Assembly (NCBI RefSeq): GCF_030813435.1
Contig: NZ_JAUSUG010000031.1
Span: 1-54,092 of the forward strand
DNA length: 54,092 nucleotides
Direction: 5' to 3'
Source of the DNA: Evansella vedderi
GTDB taxonomy: Bacteria; Bacillota; Bacilli; Bacillales; Salisediminibacteriaceae
Below, piece by piece: positions 19,856 to 28,848 of the stretch (positions are counted from its first letter, which is position 1; each line of letters starts with the position of its first letter). The position numbers and the translations under genes were made by a program. Below the pieces are notes generated by a model. The model did no database searches, was not told the origin of the DNA, and worked only from the letters and a program-made list of their open reading frames with translations.

Positions 19856-21253
19856 TTGTCAAAAAAGAGACTCCGGATATTACATACAAATGACTTGCAT
19901 AGTCAATTAGAGAATTGGCCTTCCGTTACTGCTTGGTTAAAAAGACGGAGATCAGAAGCTATTGCGAATGGTGAAAGTGTCCTCCTCTTTGACATAGGTG
20001 ACCATGCAGACAGGGTACATCCTATGACGGAGGGGTTAATGGGTAAAGGGAATGTTATTTTATTGAATGAAATGAAATACGATGCAATTACTATTGGAAA
20101 TAATGAAGGCATTACATTTTCAAGGGATGACTTAAATAGTATGTATGAAAATAAAAATTTTCCTGTAGTAGTTTGCAATCTTTTTGATGAGTCTGGCAGT
20201 ATTCCTCCATGGGCTGTTCCTTATGAAATTCTTACGACAGACAATGGTATTCGTGTTGGGATAACGGGTGCCACTGTTCCGTTTAAAATGTTTTATAAAA
20301 CATTAGGGTGGGATATAAAGGACCCTTTTGACTTACTAAAAGAAGTAGTAGATAAGCTTAAACCAGAAGTAGATATTTTAATTTGTCTTTCTCATCTTGG
20401 GTTATTTGAGGATGAACGCCTTGCGGAAGAGATACCATGTTTCGACTACATATTGGGTGCCCATACACACCATGTGTTACACGAAGGGAAAAAAATAAAT
20501 AATACTTGGATTAATCAAGCAGGCAGATCAGGGAAATACGCTGGTGAAATTGCTCTTACACTAACGGAGACGAATGGTAAATTAAGCTTAAATACAGAAT
20601 ACGTTGAATCTGTTCTCTTAGACTTATTAGAAAAGGATAAGGAAACAGAAGATACGATAAAGAAATTAACTCAAAAAGGGGAAAGGGAGCTTTCCAGCTC
20701 AGAAGTTGTATATTTAAATGATCCAATGGAAGTAAGCTGGTACAATAGCACGCCATTAATTGAGCTTCTAGCTCAAGGGTTAAGGGAATGGTGTGAAGCA
20801 GACATTGGTATGGTGAATGCTGGGGTACTTCTTGATAACTTACCCACGGGAAAGGTGACATTTAAGGATGTCCACCGTATTTGCCCCCACCCTATTAATC
20901 CAGCAGCCGTAATGATTTCAGGAGAAGGTCTTTTAGAAATTATTAGGCAGGCACAGAAAAAAGAAATGGTGGAATTCCCATTAAAGGGGTTTGGATTTAG
21001 AGGTAAAATCCTTGGAGAAATGATATTTAGTGGTCTAGATATATCGAATAATGCCTCTTACATACAGGACAAGGATGTTTTTATTCACGGAGAATCGTTA
21101 GATAAAAATCGTTCTTATAAGCTTGCAACTGTAGATATGTTTACCTTAGGAAAAATCTATCCAGCCATCAGTAGTATAAAGGAAAAAACATATTTTATGC
21201 CTGAAATGCTAAGGGACATATTAGCTTGGAAACTCCGAAACCTAGTGACTTAA
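19856..21253 (+). CDS. yunD: Metallophosphoesterase / 5'-nucleotidase YunD
   Basis: A 465-residue enzyme of the 5'-nucleotidase / cyclic phosphodiesterase family. The N-terminal metallophosphoesterase motifs are ILHTNDLHSQ, FDIGDHAD, TIGNNEG and LGAHTHH; the C-terminal nucleotidase domain follows from about 290. There is no signal peptide, as expected for the cytosolic YunD type. The frame extends 15 bases further up (TTG at 19841), but the GGTGGGG ribosome site falls there, so TTG at 19856 is preferred. It likely hydrolyses nucleotides; the natural substrate is not known. Confidence 0.88.
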   Translation: MSKKRLRILHTNDLHSQLENWPSVTAWLKRRRSEAIANGESVLLFDIGDHADRVHPMTEGLMGKGNVILLNEMKYDAITIGNNEGITFSRDDLNSMYENKNFPVVVCNLFDESGSIPPWAVPYEILTTDNGIRVGITGATVPFKMFYKTLGWDIKDPFDLLKEVVDKLKPEVDILICLSHLGLFEDERLAEEIPCFDYILGAHTHHVLHEGKKINNTWINQAGRSGKYAGEIALTLTETNGKLSLNTEYVESVLLDLLEKDKETEDTIKKLTQKGERELSSSEVVYLNDPMEVSWYNSTPLIELLAQGLREWCEADIGMVNAGVLLDNLPTGKVTFKDVHRICPHPINPAAVMISGEGLLEIIRQAQKKEMVEFPLKGFGFRGKILGEMIFSGLDISNNASYIQDKDVFIHGESLDKNRSYKLATVDMFTLGKIYPAISSIKEKTYFMPEMLRDILAWKLRNLVT

Positions 21254-21364
21254 GTGGTTTGAGGTGTTATAACCTACAGGAAGTAGGACACTCACACATC
21301 TGCCATTTCCTTCATAGGCTATGGAAGTAACAAACTTCTATAATCTTGAAATGAGGTGGAGCAA

Positions 21365-21670
21365 ATGGTAGAAGTTACGCCTATGTATATTGAAGGGAAA
21401 CCATTTACAGCAGTATCAGTGGTACTTCCTAAAACATATTTATTAGTTGTTACAAATGACCGAGGTTATATTATGTGCGGTGCTCTAGATGTTGGCTTAT
21501 TAAACGCTAAGCTTAAGGATCGAAAAATAATTGCAGGCCGCGCAGTAGGAGTAAAAACAATACAAGAATTAATAGATGCACCATTAGAGTCTGTCACCTT
21601 AGAAGCGGAGAATTTAGGAATATACAAAGGAATGACAGGAAAAGAAGCATTGTTAAAAATGTCGAATTAG
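21365..21670 (+). CDS. yunC: DUF1805 protein YunC
   Basis: A 101-residue conserved protein with the length and sequence pattern of YunC: MVEVTPMYIEG, GYIMCGALDVGLLNAKL and AGRAVGVKTIQELIDAPLESVT. An in-frame GTG nine bases earlier overlaps GAGGTGG, so the ATG at 21365 is chosen. The function is unknown. Last gene of the yunF-E-D-C run, about 110 bases after yunD. Confidence 0.88.
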   Translation: MVEVTPMYIEGKPFTAVSVVLPKTYLLVVTNDRGYIMCGALDVGLLNAKLKDRKIIAGRAVGVKTIQELIDAPLESVTLEAENLGIYKGMTGKEALLKMSN

Positions 21671-21697
21671 ATATAAAGGGTAGCTATACTTTCTGAT

Positions 21698-21800
21698 TTA
21701 ACTGAAAGCGATGGTAAAGTCGTTGCAACCCCTTAAAAGCCTTTTATGTTTTTTTCCATAAAAGGCATGCGACGAACAAGCCATCGCCATCTTTTAACTG
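21698..21800. repeat. Long hairpin element flanked by 7-bp direct repeats
   Basis: Between yunC and the HD-GYP gene, GCGATGG (21708-21714), CGTTGCA (21721-21727) and GCCTTTTATG (21739-21748) pair in order with CATAAAAGGC (21757-21766), TGCGACG (21768-21774) and CCATCGC (21781-21787), making one large hairpin. TTAACTG stands on both sides (21698-21704 and 21794-21800) like a target-site duplication. It may be a small mobile element or a structured RNA. Confidence 0.55.
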
Positions 21801-21878
21801 TAAGTTCTTATTTATTAAATGGACTAATGGGCAAGCCAGAGAAATCACTGGAAGTCATTAAAAGGATGGGATAATAGG

Positions 21879-22985
21879 ATGAGGATAAAATCGATATACT
21901 CATTGCAAGAGCAAGATCAATTGGCAAAGGCTATTTACAACGAGAATGGACAACCTCTTTTAAATCATGGTGTGTATTTAACTACTAATATGATATCCCG
22001 ACTTAAAGAAAAAGGTGTTTCTTTCGTATATGTTGAAGATGACCAGACAAATGATATTTTTGTTGATGATGTCATAAAAGACTCCACTCGTCGGAAGTCC
22101 TTGCAGATGATCAAAGAGAATTTTCAAACGATTTCTAAGCAAATGGAATTAGGAAAGTCCATTGATATGGACAAGCTCAGCCCATCCTTTTCATCCATCG
22201 TAAAAAGTATTCTTTCAGATATTAGCAGTCATAAAGAGGCAGTTTCCATGCTTTCTGATGTTTATTGCTATGATTCCTATATTTTCCATCATTCGTTAAA
22301 TGTTACTGTCTATTCCTTAGCCCTTGGAAAGAAAATGGGCCTTACTAATCGCCAGTTAGAAGAACTAGGTCTAGGAGCAATTCTCCATGATATTGGGAAA
22401 ATTGCTGTTCCTATAGAAATTCTGAACAAACAGGAAGCCTTGACCGATGAAGAATTTCAGTTAATTAAAGAACATTCAACAATCGGCTTTGATATATTAA
22501 GAAAATCGCATACCATTTCCTTATTAACCGCCCATTGTGCCTATCAACACCACGAAAGGTTAGATGGATCAGGGTATCCAAGGGGATTAATGGGGAAAGA
22601 TATTCATTTATATGGAAAGTTAATCGGAATAGCCGATGTGTTTGATGCAGTAACGGCAAACCGAGTTTATCGAAAAGCAAGATTGCCACATGAAGCCTTA
22701 GAAATCTTATTTGCTGGGGCAAACACGCTGTTTGATAAGGACATGGTGGAAATGTTTGCAAAGACTGTGGCGATTTATCCTGTAGGCTTAGAGGTTAAAT
22801 TAAGTGATGGTAGAATGGGGATTGTCTCAAGGCAAAATGGAGTACTAACATCAAGACCCGTTATTCGTATACTTAAAGAGAATAAACATCCAGTTGAAGC
22901 CTATGAAGTGGACTTAATGAAACAACTAGATGTAACCATTACATCCTGCGAAACAGCACTATCACAAGAAGCACAAGTATCTTAG
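21879..22985 (+). CDS. HD-GYP domain phosphodiesterase
   Basis: A 368-residue soluble protein. The N-terminal 60 residues (SLQEQDQLAKAIYNENGQPLLNHG) resemble the small domain often placed before HD-GYP. The catalytic domain follows, with the HD pair at His170-Asp171 (ILHDIGKIAVP) and HHERLDGSGYP at 224-234. HD-GYP proteins hydrolyse cyclic di-GMP or related nucleotides; the key metal ligands are present, so it should be active. GGATGGG precedes the ATG. It interrupts the B. subtilis order yunC-yunB, together with thyA-dfrA. Confidence 0.88.
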   Translation: MRIKSIYSLQEQDQLAKAIYNENGQPLLNHGVYLTTNMISRLKEKGVSFVYVEDDQTNDIFVDDVIKDSTRRKSLQMIKENFQTISKQMELGKSIDMDKLSPSFSSIVKSILSDISSHKEAVSMLSDVYCYDSYIFHHSLNVTVYSLALGKKMGLTNRQLEELGLGAILHDIGKIAVPIEILNKQEALTDEEFQLIKEHSTIGFDILRKSHTISLLTAHCAYQHHERLDGSGYPRGLMGKDIHLYGKLIGIADVFDAVTANRVYRKARLPHEALEILFAGANTLFDKDMVEMFAKTVAIYPVGLEVKLSDGRMGIVSRQNGVLTSRPVIRILKENKHPVEAYEVDLMKQLDVTITSCETALSQEAQVS

Positions 22986-23016
22986 TTAAAGGGCATTTCG
23001 TATACAATATTTTTTT

Positions 23017-23096
23017 CAGGACGGTGACATTACGCCGTTGCCCATAGGACGTGGTCTGCCTTTAGGCGTGATTGGTCCGACTGTAACGGATTCGAG
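23017..23096 (-). repeat. Repeat module shared with 52.8 kb, inverted
   Basis: Read on the minus strand, this 80-base block matches the outer parts of 52824-52946, sharing words such as GGACCAATNACGCCTAAAGG, CCACGTCCT and GGGCAACGGCGTAATGTCA. It lacks about 45 internal bases present there. It sits between the HD-GYP gene and thyA and has no gene. Confidence 0.65.
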
Positions 23097-23153
23097 TGAT
23101 GAACAAAAACAATTTACGTTTAAGATCTAAATCATGAAGGGGGAAAGGTGATT

Positions 23154-23948
23154 ATGCAGCAATATTTAGATTTATGTCAGCATATTTTAGACAATGGAAC
23201 AGAAAAAGAAGACAGAACAGGTACAGGGACAATCAGTACTTTCGGTTATCAAATGCGCTTTAACTTAAATGAAGGATTCCCTGTTGTCACCACCAAAAAA
23301 TTAGCACTAAGGGCAATTATCCACGAGTTGTTGTGGTTTATTAAAGGTGATACAAATATTCGTTATTTACAAGAAAATAACGTAAGAATTTGGAATGAAT
23401 GGGCAGATGAGAACGGTGACTTGGGGCCTGTGTATGGAAAACAGTGGAGGTCTTGGCCTAAACCTAATGGAGAATCTATTGATCAGCTAAGGGAGGTAAT
23501 CGAGCAAATAAAGACAAACCCCGATTCAAGAAGGCTTGTTGTAAGTGCGTGGAATGTAGCGGACTTGGAAAAAATGGCTTTAGCACCTTGCCATTGTTTA
23601 TTTCAATTTTACGTAGCCAATGGGAAGTTATCCTGCCAACTGTATCAGAGGAGTGCAGACGTATTCCTTGGAGTACCGTTTAATATCGCCTCCTATGCAC
23701 TTTTAACGATGATGATTGCACAAGAGTGTGAGCTAGAATACGGTGACTTTGTTCATACCTTTGGGGATGTACATATTTATAAAAATCACATAGAACAGGT
23801 TCGCCTGCAATTAACAAGAGACCCTCGTCCTCTACCAACCATGAAGTTAAATCCTAGTATAAAGAAGGTAGAAGACTTCACCATAGATGATTTCGAGCTA
23901 GTAGGCTATGATCCACATCCTCCGATTAAAGGGGAAGTTTCTGTATGA
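23154..23948 (+). CDS. thyA: Thymidylate synthase ThyA
   Basis: A 264-residue enzyme making dTMP from dUMP with methylenetetrahydrofolate. It has the E. coli/ThyB length, with catalytic Cys146 in [10 protein letters not shown], the phosphate-binding DRTGTGT near the N-terminus, and [23 protein letters not shown] two codons earlier is in frame, but GGGGGAAAGG best serves the ATG at 23154. It overlaps dfrA by four bases (ATGA), so the pair is translationally coupled: DfrA recycles the dihydrofolate ThyA makes. Confidence 0.96.
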   Translation: MQQYLDLCQHILDNGTEKEDRTGTGTISTFGYQMRFNLNEGFPVVTTKKLALRAIIHELLWFIKGDTNIRYLQENNVRIWNEWADENGDLGPVYGKQWRSWPKPNGESIDQLREVIEQIKTNPDSRRLVVSAWNVADLEKMALAPCHCLFQFYVANGKLSCQLYQRSADVFLGVPFNIASYALLTMMIAQECELEYGDFVHTFGDVHIYKNHIEQVRLQLTRDPRPLPTMKLNPSIKKVEDFTIDDFELVGYDPHPPIKGEVSV

Positions 23949-24427
23949 TTTCTATGATTGCAGCTATGGGGAATAATAATGTTATTGGTAAAGATGGAGA
24001 TATGCCTTGGCATCTTCCTAATGATCTTAAGTATTTTAAAAAGGTAACAACAGGACATCCAGTTTTAATGGGAAGAAAAACCTTTGAGTCTATTGGAAAA
24101 CCGCTACCTAATAGAAAAAATTATGTTCTAACGAGAAATAAAGCTTTTGCTCCTGAAGGGGTAGAAGTACTACATTCTATCGGTGAAGTAAGACCTTTGT
24201 TGGATTCAGAGGAGGAGTTTTTTGTTATTGGAGGCGCCCATCTATATAACGACCTTCTTCCGTTAGCAGATCGTCTCTATATTACACATATTAAAGAAGA
24301 TTTTACCGGGGATACTTTTTTTCCAGAAATAGAACAAAGTGAGTGGAAGGTAATATCATCGGAGGATGGGCAAGTTGATGAGAAAAATATTTATGCCCAT
24401 ACCTTTGTAGTATATGAAAGAAAATAA
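23945..24427 (+). CDS. dfrA: Dihydrofolate reductase
   Basis: A 160-residue NADPH-dependent enzyme that restores tetrahydrofolate after thymidylate synthesis. The active-site acid is Asp27 ([12 protein letters not shown]), with [17 protein letters not shown] and [22 protein letters not shown] further along. Its ATGA overlap with thyA shows an operon. No resistance-type oddity is visible. Confidence 0.96.
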   Translation: MISMIAAMGNNNVIGKDGDMPWHLPNDLKYFKKVTTGHPVLMGRKTFESIGKPLPNRKNYVLTRNKAFAPEGVEVLHSIGEVRPLLDSEEEFFVIGGAHLYNDLLPLADRLYITHIKEDFTGDTFFPEIEQSEWKVISSEDGQVDEKNIYAHTFVVYERK

Positions 24428-24529
24428 AAACAAAAAATTACAAGCATAGGTTTGAAATTTTTTATTCCTTCATGAAATAAGCTGTCCCTTTTTGCATATG
24501 TATTAGCAGAAAGGGGGTAGTACAGTTAT

Positions 24530-25366
24530 ATGAAAACATTCCGAACCATACGTCCCCGTAAAAGAAAGGGTCCGTTGCCCTTTCGTTACGTATTCTTAAT
24601 TTCGCTACTCATTTTTACTTTTTTAACCGTACAAGGACTTATACTAGTAGAGAAGGGGATTAGGCCGGCACTAATGACTATAGCACAAACAGAAACACAG
24701 CGTATTGGTACGCTAGCCATTAATGATGCCATTTCCAAAAGAATTCTTGAAGATTTAGGATTAGAAGATTTAGTTCAAATTGAAAGAGACAACAATGGTA
24801 ATGTATCTATCGTACAGTTCAATCATGTTACCTATAACCGGGTAATGGTAGAGACGGTCAAAAGGGTACAAAATTACTTAAACGATATAGAACATGGTAA
24901 AGTAAGGGATATACACCTCCCTTCTGAAGTAGATGTGGATATGGAGGGAGCGGCATTCTCAGAGGACGGCATCATTCATATGATTCCATTGGGGCAAGCA
25001 ACTAACAATGCCTTATTAGCCCATTTAGGACCGAGAGTGCCTGTAAGGTTATCGGCAATCGGTGATGTAAAGGCAAATTTCGGACAGGATGTAATTAGCA
25101 CTGGAATTAATAATACCGTAATTAGCTTGACCATTGATATTGAAGTAGATGTTAGGGTAGTTATTCCATTTGCCACGGATGATGCAGTTATTAAAACATC
25201 TATCCCTGTAGGTCAGGTGTTTGTACCTGGGGAAGTACCGGAATTCTATAGTGCTGGTGGAGACGGAATGTCTGCTGCAATCATTCAAACACCAGAAGAA
25301 GGTTCGCAGGAAACTGGTACTACGGAAACAGCTGAACTTGAAATAGAGAGTTCTTCAAATAATTAG
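24530..25366 (+). CDS. yunB: Sporulation protein YunB
   Basis: A 278-residue protein with a basic N-terminus (RPRKRKG), one membrane segment at about 20-42 (YVFLISLLIFTFLTVQGLIL) and an extracytoplasmic domain of the YunB type (INDAISKRILEDLGLEDLVQ, LGQATNNALLAHLGPRVPVRLSAIGDV). In B. subtilis yunB is a sigma-E-controlled gene needed for efficient sporulation. The last 30 residues are Glu- and Thr-rich. GAAAGGGGG precedes the ATG by about 14 bases. Confidence 0.9.
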   Translation: MKTFRTIRPRKRKGPLPFRYVFLISLLIFTFLTVQGLILVEKGIRPALMTIAQTETQRIGTLAINDAISKRILEDLGLEDLVQIERDNNGNVSIVQFNHVTYNRVMVETVKRVQNYLNDIEHGKVRDIHLPSEVDVDMEGAAFSEDGIIHMIPLGQATNNALLAHLGPRVPVRLSAIGDVKANFGQDVISTGINNTVISLTIDIEVDVRVVIPFATDDAVIKTSIPVGQVFVPGEVPEFYSAGGDGMSAAIIQTPEEGSQETGTTETAELEIESSSNN

Positions 25367-25481
25367 ACTGAATCATAGGGAATAACTATTTTGTTTTAAC
25401 GTTTCAAAGGGTAAAAACATTACATTGTGATAATCTTAAAGTTTTACAAAAAAAGTTTTGACTAGTGTATATTTAACATTT

Positions 25482-25527
25482 ATTCACAGTTTTCACGGTA
25501 GATAATCTCTCCGTGAAGACTGTGAAT
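25482..25527. other. Long hairpin in the yunB-NSS gap
   Basis: ATTCACAGTTTTCACGG (25482-25498) pairs with CCGTGAAGACTGTGAAT (25511-25527): 17 bp with one mismatch and a 12-base loop. A small AATAAGCA/TGCTTATT hairpin follows. There is no T run, so it is not a plain terminator. The rest of 25367-25763 is AT-rich without a gene. Confidence 0.5.
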
Positions 25528-25763
25528 AAGCATTGCTTATTTCTTAAATTGTAAAATATATTCAATTTGTATAGAATATTTAGAAAATACTTTGACAAAG
25601 AGTTAATAGGAAACTTATAATATAAAAAAATGCAGCCAAAATTTACTAGAAATAGATGGCTATAGGAAGAAAGGTGGTTAATAGAAAAAGTTTTTTACAA
25701 TATTAAAAGTCTGAAAATAATAAAATTTCTAGCTGATTAAGGAAGTAAGAAAGGAGTAGTTTT

Positions 25764-27113
25764 ATGGGGCGCGAACAATGGGCATCGAAAATGGGTTTTA
25801 TATTGGCCGCAGTTGGTTCGGCTGTAGGTTTAGGTAACATTTGGCGTTTTTCCTATGTTACTGGAGAAAGTGGAGGGGCAGCATTTTTAATTATTTATGT
25901 ACTGTGTATTTTTCTTGTTGGTTTGCCAGTGCTATTAGCTGAATTCTCCGTTGGTAGAAGAGGACAGTCCGATGTTATTGGTTCCTATAGTAAGGTTGCA
26001 CCAGGAAAGCCTTGGGTAATTGGTGGTATTTTAGGGGTATTAACATCGTTCTTAATTCTATCCTTTTATGGGGTAATTGCAGGATGGGTATTATTTTATT
26101 TCTTTAGTTATTTAACTGGATCAGCACAGGCAGTAGCTGGCGGAGAATATGCTGATTATTTCATCGGTTTTATTGGTGGATCCGTCGGTCCAGTAGTATG
26201 GCAAATTATTTTCATGGCCTTTGTTATTGCCATCGTTTTCTTTGGAATTAAAAAAGGAATTGAATTGTCTAACAAAATATTCATGCCTTTATTAGCCCTG
26301 ATTATTCTTGTATTGGCAGGATACGCGTTAACTTTAGACGGTGCAGGAGAAGGGTTGGCATTCTTATTCAGTCCTGACTGGAGTGCATTCACTAACCCGA
26401 CTGTATATGCTGCAGCAGTAGGGCAAGCATTTTTCACATTGTCATTAGGAATGGGTGCTATGATTGCTTATAGTAGTTACCTTCCTAAAGAAACACATCT
26501 GCCTAGCGCAGCGGGAACAGTAGTTACTTTAGACACACTTTTTGCAATTGTAGCAGGAATTATGATTTTCCCTGTAGTATTTACTTTTGGTTTAGCACCA
26601 GATGCCGGTCCAGGATTAATATTTATTACACTTCCAGAGGTCTTTAATGATATGGGTGGAGCAGGAACTTTCTTTGCCATATTATTCTTTTTCCTAATAT
26701 CTATTGCGGCTCTGTCATCTGCTATTTCATTACTCGAAGTAAGTGTATCCTACGTAATGCGCCAATTTACTTGGAGTCGTAGAAAAGCTACTTTAGTAGC
26801 AGGTGTATTAGTTACATTATTTGGAATTCCTTCTGCATTGAGCCAATATGGTCCTTTGTATGAGTTCCAGATCTTTGGTTTGCCATTCCTTGATTTAGTA
26901 GATACCATTACAGACAAATTTACTCTACCTTTAGCTGGTATGATTGTTGCATTGTTTGTAGGTTGGGGATGGAAGAAAATTGATGCTCTAAATGAGACAG
27001 GACTTACTGACTCTCCAATTGGGACATTATGGCTATGGTTTATTCGTATAGTAGCTCCATTAGGAATACTTTGGATCCTCGTGCTAAATATTATTGATAT
27101 ATTTTTTAGCTAA
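25764..27113 (+). CDS. NSS-family sodium-dependent transporter
   Basis: A 449-residue membrane protein with 11-12 hydrophobic segments. The neurotransmitter:sodium symporter signature is at the N-terminus: GFILAAVGSAVGLGNIWRFS (about 11-30), where sodium and substrate sites are formed. Bacterial members (LeuT, MhsT) carry amino acids; the substrate here is not readable. GAAAGGAG precedes the ATG. It stands alone between yunB and lytH and is not part of the usual yun block. Confidence 0.88.
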   Translation: MGREQWASKMGFILAAVGSAVGLGNIWRFSYVTGESGGAAFLIIYVLCIFLVGLPVLLAEFSVGRRGQSDVIGSYSKVAPGKPWVIGGILGVLTSFLILSFYGVIAGWVLFYFFSYLTGSAQAVAGGEYADYFIGFIGGSVGPVVWQIIFMAFVIAIVFFGIKKGIELSNKIFMPLLALIILVLAGYALTLDGAGEGLAFLFSPDWSAFTNPTVYAAAVGQAFFTLSLGMGAMIAYSSYLPKETHLPSAAGTVVTLDTLFAIVAGIMIFPVVFTFGLAPDAGPGLIFITLPEVFNDMGGAGTFFAILFFFLISIAALSSAISLLEVSVSYVMRQFTWSRRKATLVAGVLVTLFGIPSALSQYGPLYEFQIFGLPFLDLVDTITDKFTLPLAGMIVALFVGWGWKKIDALNETGLTDSPIGTLWLWFIRIVAPLGILWILVLNIIDIFFS

Positions 27114-27162
27114 TTAATAAAGAAGGCTCTTTTTCGTAAAATTTGTTGCTATTTGAGATGAG

Positions 27163-27338
27163 CTTGGAGTAGCGAAAGGCGGCGACTCCAGCGACGAGCG
27201 TGGCTTCATGAAATAGCTCCGAGTTGTCTCGACGCATGCGCTACGAAGCCATGCTTGTAGAGGAAGAGACAGGATTAACGGCTGAGGTATTGCCCGCGGG
27301 AGCCAGGATGGCGACATTATGCCTGTAGCGTATCCAAG
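27163..27338. repeat. CTTGGA...CCAAG palindromic element, long form
   Basis: A 176-base GC-rich block starts CTTGGAGTAGCGAAAGGCGG and ends GCCTGTAGCGTATCCAAG, imperfect inverted ends. The interior has CGACTCCAGC, CTACGAAGCCATGC and CCCGCGGGAGC. Just beyond, 27373-27394 (GCGACGAGTAATCGCAGGAG) matches a piece of the 52.8-kb element on the other strand. A 67-codon minus-strand frame here has no ribosome site. Confidence 0.65.
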
Positions 27339-27420
27339 TAAAAAATATTGCTTAAAACAACATGATCTTGTGCGACGAGTAATCGCAGGAGCAATCTATG
27401 TGAAAAAAGCTATAAAGAAA

Positions 27421-27568
27421 GAAGAGGCCGGGACATAAAAAGTGTTTAAATGAAAATACGAACAATGCAATGCCTTAGCGAAGTATATTTCCGAAGCGGG
27501 TAGATTGCACCTACATCTAGTTTGTTCGGATTTCTTATTAGTAAAAATACTTTTGTCCCAGCCTCTTC
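27421..27568. repeat. GAGGCYGGGACA...TGTCCCAGCCTC element, copy 1
   Basis: A 148-base block with terminal inverted repeats (GAAGAGGCCGGGACA and TGTCCCAGCCTCTTC). The right 90 bases are identical to the copy at 33174-33318 (landmarks GAAGTATATTTCCGAAGCGG, ACATCTAGTTTGTTCGGATT). It lies just past the 3' end of lytH. No open frame; it could act as a terminator. Confidence 0.8.
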
Positions 27569-27584
27569 TTTTATTTAAGTAAAG

Positions 27585-28592
27585 TTAATTATTTTTCTTT
27601 TGTCTGTCCAATTGCTCCCATCTTCTTAAACTTGGGTAAGGATCAAAGGACCATTCAATGAAGCCATTATCTCTGTACATACCATAATGTAAATGTGGCG
27701 GGAATTTCCCTTGAGTACCAGGTTTTCCGTAACCTGAACTTCCTACGTAGCCAATAACTTGACCTGGTTCTACAATCGTTCCCCTTTCAATACCGTCCTC
27801 AAAACGACTTAAGTGGGCATAGTAATGGTACACATTGTGAATATCACGAATTCCTACACGCCATCCCCCATATTTATTCCAACCTTTTAACTCAACGATA
27901 CCGTAGCTGGTGGATTTGACAGGAGTACCGTAGTCAGCAAAAATGTCCGTTCCTTCATGAATTCTTCGGCCTCCCCAACCTCGACCATCCCCCCATGTAC
28001 TGCGGTAACTGTAATTATAATGTAAGGGAACTGCAAATGAGTTTTCACGTAGATTTAATGTCTGAAATTTTTTATATACCTTTGCGTGTCCAGTAATTAA
28101 TTCTACTGCCTTGTCCCTTTGGTAATAATCCCAAAGACCAATTCGAATGTCTTCCTCGTTTCGTCCAAAGCCAGCTAGGTGCTGTGCGAAGGTATACAAA
28201 ACATCCTCATCATCATTTATATCTGCTTTCCCATCCCCATTACCATCGAGACCAACTCCTCCAAAAAGGGAGATGGATACTGCATTATTGTCATCCTTAT
28301 TCGGGTTTAGCTCCCCAGCCCATTCTTCATTTGTATAATGGATGGCGATAAATCCCTCTTCCTCCGGTAAATCATTTCGTGCTCGCCTTAGACCCCTTTC
28401 ATAGCTGTCCACTGCGGCAAAGTAGTACCAAGGGATTTGTGATGTTGCCTCTGCCTTTAAATACAAGGCCATCCGTTCCTTATAAATATCTTCCGATGAC
28501 AAATCTGCTTTTTTATCAGCAGCAGAAAAATAGATGGGAAGGATGAACAGAAGAGGAATTAGTAAAAGGAATATCTTCGTGTAATTTCTCAT
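27585..28592 (-). CDS. lytH: M23 peptidase LytH (YunA)
   Basis: A 335-residue envelope peptidase with an N-terminal membrane segment or signal (YTKIFLLLIPLLFILPIYFSA). The C-terminal LytM/M23 zinc site has His212 and Asp216 (HEGTDIFA), His260 (YYAHLSR) and His302 (PPHLHYG). B. subtilis LytH is an L-Ala-D-Glu peptidase acting in spore cortex maturation. Residues about 115-129 (DGNGDGKADINDDED) look like a calcium-binding loop. The frame extends 21 bases upstream, but AAAGGAGAAG serves the ATG at 28592. Confidence 0.9.
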   Translation of the reverse strand: MRNYTKIFLLLIPLLFILPIYFSAADKKADLSSEDIYKERMALYLKAEATSQIPWYYFAAVDSYERGLRRARNDLPEEEGFIAIHYTNEEWAGELNPNKDDNNAVSISLFGGVGLDGNGDGKADINDDEDVLYTFAQHLAGFGRNEEDIRIGLWDYYQRDKAVELITGHAKVYKKFQTLNLRENSFAVPLHYNYSYRSTWGDGRGWGGRRIHEGTDIFADYGTPVKSTSYGIVELKGWNKYGGWRVGIRDIHNVYHYYAHLSRFEDGIERGTIVEPGQVIGYVGSSGYGKPGTQGKFPPHLHYGMYRDNGFIEWSFDPYPSLRRWEQLDRQKKNN

Positions 28593-28848
28593 TGGAATGA
28601 CTTCTCCTTTCATACTTCATCCATGCCTTAGTGTACGGTAAATCCCCTGTAATCCATTCCGACAAATTTTGGTAATAGTGATGTTACCTTATGTTTCTAG
28701 GTTAGAACCTTTGAGATTTCTTCATTTTCATGGTAAAGTAACTAATGATTATCAACAATGTTGGCATACTTGTAGTAAGATATATTTGGCGAGTTAAAAA
28801 ATGACATTTTTAAAGCTGCCAAGTAATAAACGGGAGCGTGACTATAAC

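Noticed and set aside
27114-27317. 67-codon minus-strand frame after the NSS gene
   Set aside because: It covers the palindromic element at 27163-27338 and has no ribosome site or family resemblance.
28735-28760. Fur box upstream of lipA (TAATGATTATCA)
   Set aside because: Only one half resembles the 19-bp Fur box; the other half does not match.
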